Shown piece by piece: positions 8,968 through 16,902 of a stretch of 49,945 nt of DNA. The stretch lies in assembly GCA_905235855.1 (NCBI GenBank), contig CAJONE010000010.1, positions 1 to 49,945 of the forward strand. Reading direction: 5' to 3'. The notes under the pieces were generated by a model, which saw only the letters and a program-made list of their open reading frames with translations, was not told the DNA's origin and made no database searches. Source of the stretch: an uncultured Bacteroidales bacterium. Lineage in GTDB: Bacteria; Bacteroidota; Bacteroidia; Bacteroidales; P3. The translations under genes were made by a program, and so were the position numbers. Numbering within the stretch: position 1 is the first letter of the stretch; every line of letters begins with the position of its first letter.

Positions 8968-10518
8968 GTGAAAAAGGGATTATTGTGCATATTTGTCGCC
9001 TACGCCACAATTGCCGCTGCACAGAACTATCCGTCGCATTCGGTGTTGGCTACGGGAACATGGTACAAGATGGCGTTCGACCGGTCCGGGGTATGCAGGA
9101 TCGGATCTGCCGAGATAGCCGGGCTGAACGGGGTGGATTGCTCAAAGATTGCGGTATACGGCAATGGCGGGGGGCTAATGGCCCAGCGAAACACAAACGA
9201 GCGCACGAACGACCTGCGACAAGTGGCCATCAGCCTGCACGACCAAAACGGCAACGGGCGAATGGACGCGGCAGACTATATAGAGTTTTACGCCGAAGGG
9301 GGCGACGTGTGGGTTCACAATGCCCAATCAGGCAATATGGAACACCGGCGGCATCCCTACGCACGATACAACTACTATTACCTAACAACCACTGCCAACG
9401 CACCAACAAAACGGATCTCCAACGGAACAGCCGTTAGCAACGACGAAACAGAACCGATAAACACCTACACATCAGTTGCCCTGCTCGACAACGACATTCT
9501 CAACACACACGAAACCGGACAGATATGGGTAGGCGAAAAATTCAGCGTTACCGCACCCACCCGCAGTTTCATTCTGTCGCTGCCTGGGGTGGCGAGCGGA
9601 ACAAGCCTGCGGCTGCGGGCAGCACTGGCAAGTGTTTCGACGAGCGATGCGCGTTTCGACTTTGCATACAACGGCTCAACCCATAACGTGACCTGCACCG
9701 AGAGCCGCCCATACGCAGTATTCACAAAAAACTACACAGCGAGTACCGCAAACCCCACATTCAACATCACATACATTCCGTCAGAGAGCCTTGCGGCAGG
9801 ATATCTCGACTTTATCGAAATCAATGCCACCACTCCCCTCTCCTACCGTAACGGGCAGACCGAGATGTACAACATGCAGCACATAGGAGCAGGCAATACA
9901 GCGCAATTCAGCATTGCGGGAGCAACGACAGCGACACGGGTCTGGGACGTTAGCCGAAACGACAGCATAGTCGAGATGCACCTCACGCAGAGTGGCGCGA
10001 CAGCCACATTTACCAACACGACCGAAACGGTAGGCCACTACGTGATGTTTGACGGCAACAGCCGGATAACGCCGGCAACAGTAACGCGGCTCGACAACCA
10101 GGACCTGCACGCCACACAAGGCGGCGACCTGCTGATAGTAGCGCATCCGTCGTTTGTGACGCAGGCACAAGAATTGGCCGACCTGCACCTGATATACGAT
10201 GGCATAAGCACAATAATCGTAACGCCCGAAAAGGTGTATAACGAATTTTCGTCGGGGAAACAGGATCCGATGGCCATACGCGAACTGCTGCGCATGTACA
10301 AGAAACGCGCCGAGGCAGGCGATGGCAACGCTTGCAATGACGCGCGAGAGAAGGTAGTAGCCGAAGAAGGCGTGCAAAAAGACCCAGAAGGTGGGTGCCA
10401 GCAGCAGTCCCCAGAAAAAGGTGGGGTCGGCCATCATCGCATTGCCGATGGCCCCGAAAGACATCGATCGACGACGGTGAGACTGGAGCGCAGAACGAAA
10501 GCCTGGAAGTGGGCATAG
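8968..10518 (+). CDS. porU: PorU N-terminal part, truncated by foreign sequence
   Basis: N-terminal portion of the type IX secretion sortase PorU, the C25-family surface peptidase that removes sorting tails and attaches cargo to A-LPS. I place the start at GTG 8968 because it gives a textbook signal peptide (KKGLLCIFVAYATIAAAQ); a TTG at 8911 would place 19 polar residues ahead of it. The family pattern (FDRSGVCRI, Gly-rich YGNGGGLM, DYIEFYAEG, YLTT) holds up to MAIRELLRMYKKRAEAGDGN around 10330. From there the frame reads a sequence unlike any PorU (acidic, Gln/Gly-rich) and stops at 10518. The conserved Y-L-L-L-F-G-D-G block expected next is missing. The catalytic half lies in another frame downstream. 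Confidence 0.8.
   Translation: MKKGLLCIFVAYATIAAAQNYPSHSVLATGTWYKMAFDRSGVCRIGSAEIAGLNGVDCSKIAVYGNGGGLMAQRNTNERTNDLRQVAISLHDQNGNGRMDAADYIEFYAEGGDVWVHNAQSGNMEHRRHPYARYNYYYLTTTANAPTKRISNGTAVSNDETEPINTYTSVALLDNDILNTHETGQIWVGEKFSVTAPTRSFILSLPGVASGTSLRLRAALASVSTSDARFDFAYNGSTHNVTCTESRPYAVFTKNYTASTANPTFNITYIPSESLAAGYLDFIEINATTPLSYRNGQTEMYNMQHIGAGNTAQFSIAGATTATRVWDVSRNDSIVEMHLTQSGATATFTNTTETVGHYVMFDGNSRITPATVTRLDNQDLHATQGGDLLIVAHPSFVTQAQELADLHLIYDGISTIIVTPEKVYNEFSSGKQDPMAIRELLRMYKKRAEAGDGNACNDAREKVVAEEGVQKDPEGGCQQQSPEKGGVGHHRIADGPERHRSTTVRLERRTKAWKWA
10330..10469. other. about 140 bp of unrelated sequence replacing part of porU
   Basis: Between the last PorU-like residues (EAGDGN) and the first downstream ones (DDGETGAQ) lie about 140 bp that do not encode PorU in any frame. 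On the minus strand this piece reads as a hydrophobic, membrane-protein-like segment (ADPTFFWGLLLAPTFWVFLH, then FFGYYLLSR). The lost PorU segment would be of similar size, so this looks like a replacement rather than a simple insertion. Boundaries are approximate. Confidence 0.6.
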
Positions 10519-12317
10519 GGCGACTGCCGGCACACAGCATTGCCGAAGCCAACCACTATATCGACAAGATACGCCGCTATATGCAACGCAGCGACCTTGC
10601 CGACAGCAAGATACGCGGCGACTGGCGCAACTATATAACATTGCTTGCCGACGACGCGGATCCGTCGTCGCCCGGCGACTCGGTGTTTGCAAGCTCGTCC
10701 GAAAGCCTGGCAAGAAAAATAAACACGCTTTTTCCGCAGTTCAATATTGACAAAATTTATGCCGACGCATACCGGCAACTGTCCGGAGCCATCGGATCAT
10801 ATTATCCCGACGTGAACAATGCCCTACGGCAGAGAATGGACTACGGATGCCTGCTGTTCAACTACATCGGACACGGTTCGGTTGAGTATATCGGTACCGA
10901 GCGCTACGTAGAGTTCTCGGACATCGACAACTACGACAACCGCAACCAACTGGCGCTTTTCGTAACGAGCACATGCAGCTACGGACGGTTCGACAAAATA
11001 GAGCAAACAAGCGGCAGCGAATATCTGCTCAACGCAAACGGAGGAGCTATAGGCGTGATAACGGCCACGCGACCGATAGGCCATATCGAGCGTTTCGACA
11101 ACGACCTATGCCTGGGAGCCATAACGCCTGGCAACACAATAGGCGACGCCATACGGCTGGCCAAGAATGCAACGAGCGTGTCGCACAGTTTCGTGCTGCT
11201 GGGCGACCCCGCACTGCGGCTTTCGTTGCCCGAGAACCAGGTTGTCGTGACCGAAATCAACGACCGTCCGGTTGTTGAAGGAGAGTGCGACAGTGCTGAA
11301 GTGCTTTCAACCGTCACAGTGAAAGGAATAATTGCCGACGCGGATGGAACCATACTCGAAACCTTCAACGGAACACTGTTTCCGACGGTCTACGACCGAC
11401 CGACCGTGACACAAACGCTGGCCAACGACAACGATGGCACCGAGGTGCAGTTCACGCAGCAGAACAGCATACTCTATCGCGGACAAACGCCAGTCCGTGC
11501 GGGAGCCTTTGAATATTCTTTTATCGTGCCGCGCGATGTGTCGTCTCGCTATGCCAAAGCCAAGCTGAGCCACTTTGCCAAGAGCAGCGATGGCAACTGC
11601 GCCACGGGCTACTATGGCGAGTTGCTGATTGGCGGGTTTGACCAAAACGCCGACCTTGCCGAATGCCGCCCTGAAATAAAACTCTACCTCAACGACACCA
11701 CATTCCACAACGGTGGCATGACCGACGAGCAGCCAACACTGCTGGCCCACCTTTCGGACAAAGTGGGCATAAACGCGGTGGGTAGCGGCATAGGACACAA
11801 CATCACGGCAGTGCTCGATGGCAATGCGGGCAACGAAATCACGCTCAACGACTTTTACGAAACCGACCTTTCCGACAGCCGCAGAGGGTCAGTGCAGTAC
11901 GGGCTGAACAAACTCGCACCAGGCATCCACACGCTCACGCTTAAGGCTTGGAACATATACAACTATTCGAATTCGGCAAGCATCACATTCACCGTGCGCA
12001 GCAGCGACAGCATCAGCGTGGGTCGATGCTACGCCTATCCCAACCCTTGCAACGACCGAACCTCACTGCATATCGAACACAACAACATCGACACGATAGA
12101 GACCGTAACGGTCGACATTATCTCGTATACCGGCCAGATCGTGAGACGACTGCACCCGTATGCGGCAGAGGGAAGCTACGTAATAACCGCACCGTGGGAT
12201 TTGCGCAACGAAAGCGGCGCCAAAGTGGCAAACGGCATCTATGTGGCACGTGTCACCATACGAACCAAAGGTGGCGAGCGAACAACTACCAACGCTAAGA
12301 TAGCGGTAAGACAGTGA
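10395..12317 (+). CDS. porU: PorU C-terminal catalytic part
   Basis: The C25 peptidase half of PorU in a different frame from the N-terminal part. True PorU similarity begins near 10470 (DDGETGAQ, LEVGIGRLPA). The catalytic dyad is present: His in LFNYIGHGSVEYIG and Cys in VTSTCSYGRFD. An Ig-like region and a C-terminal sorting-tail-like domain (YPNPCNDRTSL, GQIVRRL, ANGIYVARV) end the protein. The GTG at 10395 lies inside the foreign segment and is unlikely to be a natural start. Whether any sortase is made depends on whether the break is real. porV follows after 210 bp, the usual order. Confidence 0.8.
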   Translation: MPAAVPRKRWGRPSSHCRWPRKTSIDDGETGAQNESLEVGIGRLPAHSIAEANHYIDKIRRYMQRSDLADSKIRGDWRNYITLLADDADPSSPGDSVFASSSESLARKINTLFPQFNIDKIYADAYRQLSGAIGSYYPDVNNALRQRMDYGCLLFNYIGHGSVEYIGTERYVEFSDIDNYDNRNQLALFVTSTCSYGRFDKIEQTSGSEYLLNANGGAIGVITATRPIGHIERFDNDLCLGAITPGNTIGDAIRLAKNATSVSHSFVLLGDPALRLSLPENQVVVTEINDRPVVEGECDSAEVLSTVTVKGIIADADGTILETFNGTLFPTVYDRPTVTQTLANDNDGTEVQFTQQNSILYRGQTPVRAGAFEYSFIVPRDVSSRYAKAKLSHFAKSSDGNCATGYYGELLIGGFDQNADLAECRPEIKLYLNDTTFHNGGMTDEQPTLLAHLSDKVGINAVGSGIGHNITAVLDGNAGNEITLNDFYETDLSDSRRGSVQYGLNKLAPGIHTLTLKAWNIYNYSNSASITFTVRSSDSISVGRCYAYPNPCNDRTSLHIEHNNIDTIETVTVDIISYTGQIVRRLHPYAAEGSYVITAPWDLRNESGAKVANGIYVARVTIRTKGGERTTTNAKIAVRQ

Positions 12318-12527
12318 AAAGCATTTTAAAAATATAGGCCTGCCAGATTAGAATCGGAAAGCAAAACCAAAAAACCGTTATCACAACTTTCAAATCCACA
12401 CATACAATAAAAGCGAATAAAGAAAGTTTATTTATAGGAACATTTTATTCACAAAAACACAATCATTATCGGAACAGTACTACCTGCTATTAACCAAGAG
12501 ACTACTAATCACAAAGTTCCAAATTAA

Positions 12528-13736
12528 ATGAAAAAACTGAATTTGTTTATACTGCTTGCAATGCTTGCAGGGATAGCACAGTCACAAACCTCGGGTACCT
12601 CGTTCACAGGGCAAAACAAGACGAAGAATAACTACATTTCTACCGGAATGCCGATACTTCAAATTGCACCTGACGCGGTAAGCAGCGCATTGGGTGATGC
12701 CGGCGCGGCCTCGACACCCGATGCAAACTCGGCTCACTGGAATGTGGCCAAATTTGTGCAGGCCGAAGGCAAGGGGGGCATCACAACCACCTACACCCCA
12801 TGGCTCCGCAAATTGGGCGTCACCGACATGAACCTGTTTTATCTGGGAGGCTACTACAAAATCAACAACCGACACGCAGTAGGGGCCTCGCTCACCTATT
12901 TCTCGTTGGGATCGCTACAGTGCACAGATTGGGAAGGTAACGACCGCGGAACCTACAAGCCCAACGAGTTTGCGCTGGACGTGAGCTACTCGCTGCTTGT
13001 GGCGGACGGACTGTCGATTGGAGCCTCGTTCCGCTACCTTCGCTCAGATCTCACCAACGGGATGGATATCTCGACCGACGGGAGTGCCAGCGGAGCCACC
13101 ACGAAGGCAGCTCAGATGGGTGCAGCCGACATAGGCATCTACTATCAGAAAGAAATCGACGCTCAGAACGAGTTTGCGGTGGGTGGCTTTATCAGCAACT
13201 TGGGCGGCAAGCTCTCCTACTCGGACGACGACACGCAAAAAGAGTTCCTGCCCACCAACCTGCGATTGGGTGCCCGCTATACGTATCACGTGGACCCGTA
13301 CAACAAAATCAACGTGCTGTTTGACATCAATAAACTCCTGGTACCAACCCCACCTATCAACGACAGCACAAAGAACAAGTACTATGCAAACAGGGCAGAA
13401 TACAACATGACCAGCGCCATGAAAGGCGTATTCCAGTCGTTCTACGATGCACCAGGCGGTTTCAAAGAAGAAATGCAGGAGCTGATGCTCTCGTTTGGCG
13501 CTGAGTACTGGTATTCGGACATGTTTGCCGTACGTCTCGGCTATTTCTACGAAAACAAGTACAAGGGCGGACGCCAATACCTCTCGGTCGGAGCTGGCAT
13601 ACGCTACAACGTCTTCGGATTCGACTTCTCTTATCTCATCCCCACCACAACCATCAGCAACAATCCGCTAACGAACACCGTCCGCATATCGCTTTCGGTA
13701 GACTTTGGCGTGAAACGCAGCCTTAAACGGGATTAG
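12528..13736 (+). CDS. porV: type IX secretion outer-membrane protein PorV (LptO)
   Basis: A 402-residue outer-membrane beta-barrel with signal peptide MKKLNLFILLAMLAGIAQSQ. PorV binds cargo tails as they leave the Sov translocon and carries them to PorU. Seen: the conserved start of the mature protein (LQIAPDAVSSALGDAGAAS, DANSAHWN), alternating barrel strands, and the end VRISLSVDFGV typical of a FadL-like barrel. Some 20 residues around SDDDTQKEFLPTNLRLG match the family's plug/strand pattern. It follows porU and precedes ispF, the order known in Porphyromonas. Length is normal, and the gene is intact. Confidence 0.93.
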   Translation: MKKLNLFILLAMLAGIAQSQTSGTSFTGQNKTKNNYISTGMPILQIAPDAVSSALGDAGAASTPDANSAHWNVAKFVQAEGKGGITTTYTPWLRKLGVTDMNLFYLGGYYKINNRHAVGASLTYFSLGSLQCTDWEGNDRGTYKPNEFALDVSYSLLVADGLSIGASFRYLRSDLTNGMDISTDGSASGATTKAAQMGAADIGIYYQKEIDAQNEFAVGGFISNLGGKLSYSDDDTQKEFLPTNLRLGARYTYHVDPYNKINVLFDINKLLVPTPPINDSTKNKYYANRAEYNMTSAMKGVFQSFYDAPGGFKEEMQELMLSFGAEYWYSDMFAVRLGYFYENKYKGGRQYLSVGAGIRYNVFGFDFSYLIPTTTISNNPLTNTVRISLSVDFGVKRSLKRD

Positions 13737-13788
13737 CACCGCTGTGTCGGAGCGAGAAAAGCCGCGTTTCAGACAAATAAAAAAATCA

Positions 13789-14265
13789 ATGTATCGAATA
13801 GGCATAGGCTACGATGTACACCAGCTTGCTGACGGGCTGCCGCTCACACTTGGAGGTGTGCGGATTGCGCACACAAAAGGGCTCGTAGGACACTCGGACG
13901 CAGACGTGCTGATACACGCGGTGTGCGACGCGCTGCTTGGAGCCGCCGCACTGGGCGACATCGGGCAACACTTCCCTGACACCGACGAAAAATTCAAGGG
14001 CATCGACAGCCGACTGCTGCTGAAAAAGGTTGTACGCCTTGTTGACGAACAGGGCTACCAGATAAACAATATCGACAGTATCCTCTGCTTGCAGAAACCC
14101 AAGGTGGCACCATATATCGGGCAGATGAGACAACAGCTGGCCGAGACGATGGGGCTCGATGTGGACCAAGTGTCGGTAAAAGCCACGACTACCGAACATC
14201 TGGGCTTCGAAGGACGCGAGGAGGGTATCGCAGCCCACGCCGCCGCAATTGTAGAAAAAAAGTGA
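13789..14265 (+). CDS. ispF: 2-C-methyl-D-erythritol 2,4-cyclodiphosphate synthase
   Basis: A 158-residue MEP-pathway enzyme that cyclises CDP-ME 2-phosphate, releasing CMP, in isoprenoid precursor synthesis. Seen: metal ligands D9 and H11 in GYDVHQL, H43 in GHSDADVLIHA, the FPDTDEKFKG loop and the C-terminal VKATTTEHLGFEGREEGIA block. The start is ATG 13789; an upstream in-frame GTG at 13744 would add 15 non-family residues. It is 52 bp downstream of porV, an arrangement shared with Porphyromonas. Complete. Confidence 0.97.
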   Translation: MYRIGIGYDVHQLADGLPLTLGGVRIAHTKGLVGHSDADVLIHAVCDALLGAAALGDIGQHFPDTDEKFKGIDSRLLLKKVVRLVDEQGYQINNIDSILCLQKPKVAPYIGQMRQQLAETMGLDVDQVSVKATTTEHLGFEGREEGIAAHAAAIVEKK

Positions 14266-14301
14266 CCGGAAAACCGTAGAACCCATAAAGTGTGAAAACT
14301 G

Positions 14302-14583
14302 ATGGAATCGCCAAAAACACATACACAAGAAAACGAGGATATCGAAACCCTGAGCGACGAAGGGTGCCGATTGTTGCTCTACAACGACGATGTGCACACT
14401 TTCGACTATGTGATTAAAGCACTTGTCGACATCTGCCGCCACACGGTCGGACAGGCGGAACAGTGTGCGATAATAGTTCACTGCAAGGGCAAATGCGTGA
14501 TAAAGAACGGCAGCTACGAGACACTGTTGCCGATGCACACATCGCTGCTCGACAAACAACTTACAACCGAGATTGTGAAGTAG
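14302..14583 (+). CDS. clpS: ATP-dependent Clp protease adaptor ClpS
   Basis: A 93-residue ClpS, which delivers N-degron substrates to ClpAP/ClpCP. Seen: the LLYNDDVHTFDYVIKAL signature (substrate pocket with N, D, D), the helix VGQAEQCAIIVHCKGKCVIK and the end helix. The short polar N-terminal tail is the flexible part that enters the chaperone. Spaced 36 bp after ispF and 65 bp before the NfeD gene. Confidence 0.93.
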   Translation: MESPKTHTQENEDIETLSDEGCRLLLYNDDVHTFDYVIKALVDICRHTVGQAEQCAIIVHCKGKCVIKNGSYETLLPMHTSLLDKQLTTEIVK

Positions 14584-14648
14584 CCGCAACAGCATGGCAA
14601 CAAGCGGACAGCAAAAAAAAATGAACGTTTCATTTTAATCATTTCACT

Positions 14649-15125
14649 ATGGATCTTGCACTTATAATAATTGTTTTGGCAGTGGGACTGATACTGCTCA
14701 CACTGGAGATTGTGGCGCTGCCTGGAGGCATAGCTGGAGGCATCGGAATCCTGATGCTTGCGTTCGGGATTTGGTGGACTTACGGCAAATACGGCAACAC
14801 CGCGGGGACCTGCGTGCTGCTGGGATGCATAGCCCTTACAGTGGTGTTTCTCGTTTACCTGCTGAAAACGAAGACGTGGAAGAAGTTCAGCCTGAAAGAG
14901 GAGTCGGACAGCAAAGTGAATCAAATAGACAAAAAAACGATACAAGTAGGCGCAACCGGCAAAACAGTGGCACGTCTGGCCCCAACGGGCAAAGCCCTGA
15001 TTGACGGCGAGTTGGTGGAGGTGCACGCAGTCAACAAATTCATCGACCCCGACAAGACGATAGAGGTGATATCGGTCGAAGGCTACCGGATAGACGTGAA
15101 GGAATGCGACGACACCAGATTCTGA
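14649..15125 (+). CDS. NfeD-family membrane protein
   Basis: A 158-residue NfeD-like protein. Two or three transmembrane helices occupy residues 3-75 (LALIIIVLAVGLILLTLEI, GGIGILMLAFGIW, CVLLGCIALTVVFLVYLL); the soluble C-terminal OB-like domain carries GATGKTVARLAPTGKALIDG, the family hallmark. NfeD proteins pair with flotillin-like FloA in membrane microdomains, and floA follows after 54 bp, so the two probably work as a unit. The short (non-protease) NfeD type is present. Confidence 0.88.
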   Translation: MDLALIIIVLAVGLILLTLEIVALPGGIAGGIGILMLAFGIWWTYGKYGNTAGTCVLLGCIALTVVFLVYLLKTKTWKKFSLKEESDSKVNQIDKKTIQVGATGKTVARLAPTGKALIDGELVEVHAVNKFIDPDKTIEVISVEGYRIDVKECDDTRF

Positions 15126-15179
15126 CTGTGCCGCAAACTTTTTGCAATGAAATTTAAAACAAACTAAACAATAACAATT

Positions 15180-16163
15180 ATGGAAACACTTATCATTATT
15201 GGAATCGCCATCGTGGCGCTTATCATATTCCTGATTTTTTTCCCCATCGGAATATGGTTTCAGGCATTGATTTCGGGGGTGCACACATCGCTTGTGCAGT
15301 TGGTGTTCATGCGCTTCCGCAAAGTGCCGCCGTCGGTGATAGTAAACAACCTTATCTCGGCATCGAAGGCGGGGTTGAAACTTAACCAAAACGAGTTGGA
15401 AGCACACTATCTGGCCGGCGGACGAGTGGGTTCGGTGGTCAACGCGCTTATCTCGGCAGACAAAGCCAACATGAACCTTGATTTCAAAACGGCGACGGCA
15501 ATAGACCTTGCTGGACGCGACGTGCTGAAGGCGGTGCAGACATCGGTAAACCCGAAAGTAATCGACACGCCCCCGGTGGCTGCTGTGGCGAAAGACGGCA
15601 TACAGCTGATAGCCAAGGCGCGTGTGACGGTGCGCACAAACATAAAACAGCTCGTGGGCGGAGCCGGCGAGGAGACCATTCTGGCACGTGTGGGCGAAGG
15701 CATCGTAACGTCGATTGGTTCGGCCACAAGCCACAAGCAGGTGCTCGAAAATCCAGACTCGATATCGAAGCTGGTGCTCACCAAAGGCCTCGACAGCGGC
15801 ACAGCGTTCGAAATACTATCGATCGACATTGCCGACATAGACGTTGGAAAGAACATCGGAGCTCAGCTTCAGATGGACCAGGCCAATGCCGACAAGAACA
15901 TAGCACAGGCCAAGGCAGAGGAGCGTCGCGCAATGGCCGTGGCACAGGAGCAGGAGATGAAAGCACGCGCACAAGAGGCTCGCGCCCACGTGATTGAAGC
16001 CGAGGCCGAGGTGCCGAGAGCTATGGCAGAAGCGTTCCGCAACGGCAATCTGGGCATCATGGACTACTACCGAATGAAGAATATCCAAGCGGACACTGAA
16101 ATGCGCGAAAGCATCTCGAGGCCTGCGACTGCGCCGAAAACCGGCAAACCAACAGACAAATAA
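15180..16163 (+). CDS. floA: flotillin-like protein FloA
   Basis: A 327-residue FloA: N-terminal hairpin membrane segment (residues 3-30), SPFH/PHB domain (about 40-215; [29 protein letters not shown]), and an Ala/Glu/Arg-rich flotillin coiled coil (about 220-290; [20 protein letters not shown]). It scaffolds ordered membrane microdomains and oligomerises. It lies directly after its NfeD partner and before a strong terminator at 16204-16259, so nfeD-floA closes this plus-strand block. Confidence 0.95.
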   Translation: METLIIIGIAIVALIIFLIFFPIGIWFQALISGVHTSLVQLVFMRFRKVPPSVIVNNLISASKAGLKLNQNELEAHYLAGGRVGSVVNALISADKANMNLDFKTATAIDLAGRDVLKAVQTSVNPKVIDTPPVAAVAKDGIQLIAKARVTVRTNIKQLVGGAGEETILARVGEGIVTSIGSATSHKQVLENPDSISKLVLTKGLDSGTAFEILSIDIADIDVGKNIGAQLQMDQANADKNIAQAKAEERRAMAVAQEQEMKARAQEARAHVIEAEAEVPRAMAEAFRNGNLGIMDYYRMKNIQADTEMRESISRPATAPKTGKPTDK

Positions 16164-16203
16164 ACACACCTTGCAATTAACAACGGCAGAGCTTCTACCT
16201 GCC

Positions 16204-16259
16204 AAAATGCCACACACCGCCGCATCCCTGAATGGAATGCGGCGGTGTGGCATTTTTTT
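16204..16259. terminator. bidirectional intrinsic terminator between floA and nrdG
   Basis: Long stem (AAATGCCACACACCGCCGCAT against ATGCGGCGGTGTGGCATTT, 2-nt bulge) with T-run on the plus strand and an A-run that gives T on the minus strand. It serves convergent floA and nrdG. Confidence 0.92.
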
Positions 16260-16330
16260 CAACAGAATATATTCAGGGATTATTGCTCTAATGAAAGTCC
16301 GGGCTGTGCAAAAACGAACGGCAGGACGGA

Positions 16331-16801
16331 CTAACGTTTCTTGTGGAAACGGTACGTGATGTCGGCAAAGGTGCCGTCGGGCAGGCGTTTTAGCATACGC
16401 TGGTTGGTGGTAGGCGACTTCAGCGGGCCAAGGAGGGCATTGTAGGGACCAAGCTTAAGATAGTCAAACACCTGCTTGTCGACAAAAGCAGGCAAGTGCT
16501 GCCTACCGCTGTACCACGCCACTTTATAGTGTGCATAAAGCTCTTTCAGCTGTGAGGCAAGCGTCTGTACCTCTATGGGAGAAGCGTCGCCACCCATAAA
16601 GCATACACAGGTGATGCTATCCTTGTATCGGTCAACCAGCCGACACAGTTCGCTGATGGACAGTTCCTCACCGACATCCTGCCAGAGCCATGGGCTGTGA
16701 CATCCAGGACAATGGCAAGGGCATGCGGTCAAGTTTATGGCGAGAGTGGTCTCGTCGGGAATTTCCTGAAAAACAATGTCGGTGTTCAAATACTTGAGCA
16801 T
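16331..16801 (-). CDS. nrdG: anaerobic ribonucleotide reductase activating protein
   Basis: A 156-residue radical SAM activase that generates the glycyl radical of NrdD. The [4Fe-4S] ligands fit CxxxCxxC in ACPCHCPGC; FMGGDA is the SAM-binding GGE-like site; a GPYNALLGPLKSPTTNQRML end is typical. I chose ATG 16801-16799 because the family begins with a short lead-in to the cysteine motif; an upstream start would add 21 residues without family pattern. It follows nrdD by 101 bp on the same strand, with a hairpin/T-rich terminator between them. Confidence 0.93.
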   Translation of the reverse strand: MLKYLNTDIVFQEIPDETTLAINLTACPCHCPGCHSPWLWQDVGEELSISELCRLVDRYKDSITCVCFMGGDASPIEVQTLASQLKELYAHYKVAWYSGRQHLPAFVDKQVFDYLKLGPYNALLGPLKSPTTNQRMLKRLPDGTFADITYRFHKKR

Positions 16802-16847
16802 GCCAATAATGATGCGATATGCGAATTTTCGGACAGTTGGAGAGTTT

Positions 16848-16881
16848 GAACAAAACAAAAACAAGGGGGCAAGCCCCCTTG
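16848..16881 (-). terminator. terminator-like hairpin between nrdD and nrdG
   Basis: Perfect stem CAAGGGGGC/GCCCCCTTG with a 2-nt centre; on the minus strand it is followed by a T-rich run (GTTTTTGTTTTG). It stands after nrdD and before nrdG, so nrdG would need read-through or its own promoter. Confidence 0.75.
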
Positions 16882-16902
16882 CTTCACTTATTTCATTGAT
16901 GC

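Noticed and set aside
8949-9437. Alternative frame at the porU start
   Set aside because: It has no family pattern; GTG 8968 yields a signal peptide and PorU similarity.
10330-10469. Simple inversion of the missing porU segment
   Set aside because: None of the reverse-strand frames encodes the expected PorU residues; it reads as a membrane-type peptide instead.
10330-10500. Programmed frameshift in porU
   Set aside because: Conserved residues are missing over about 50 codons, so a one-base shift cannot restore the protein.
13786-14595. Minus-strand frame of 269 codons antisense to ispF and clpS
   Set aside because: Both plus-strand genes carry conserved motifs; the antisense frame does not.
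14514-15734. Minus-strand frame of 406 codons across clpS, the NfeD gene and floA
   Set aside because: It is rich in Arg/His/Cys, matches no family, and is antisense to three well-supported genes.
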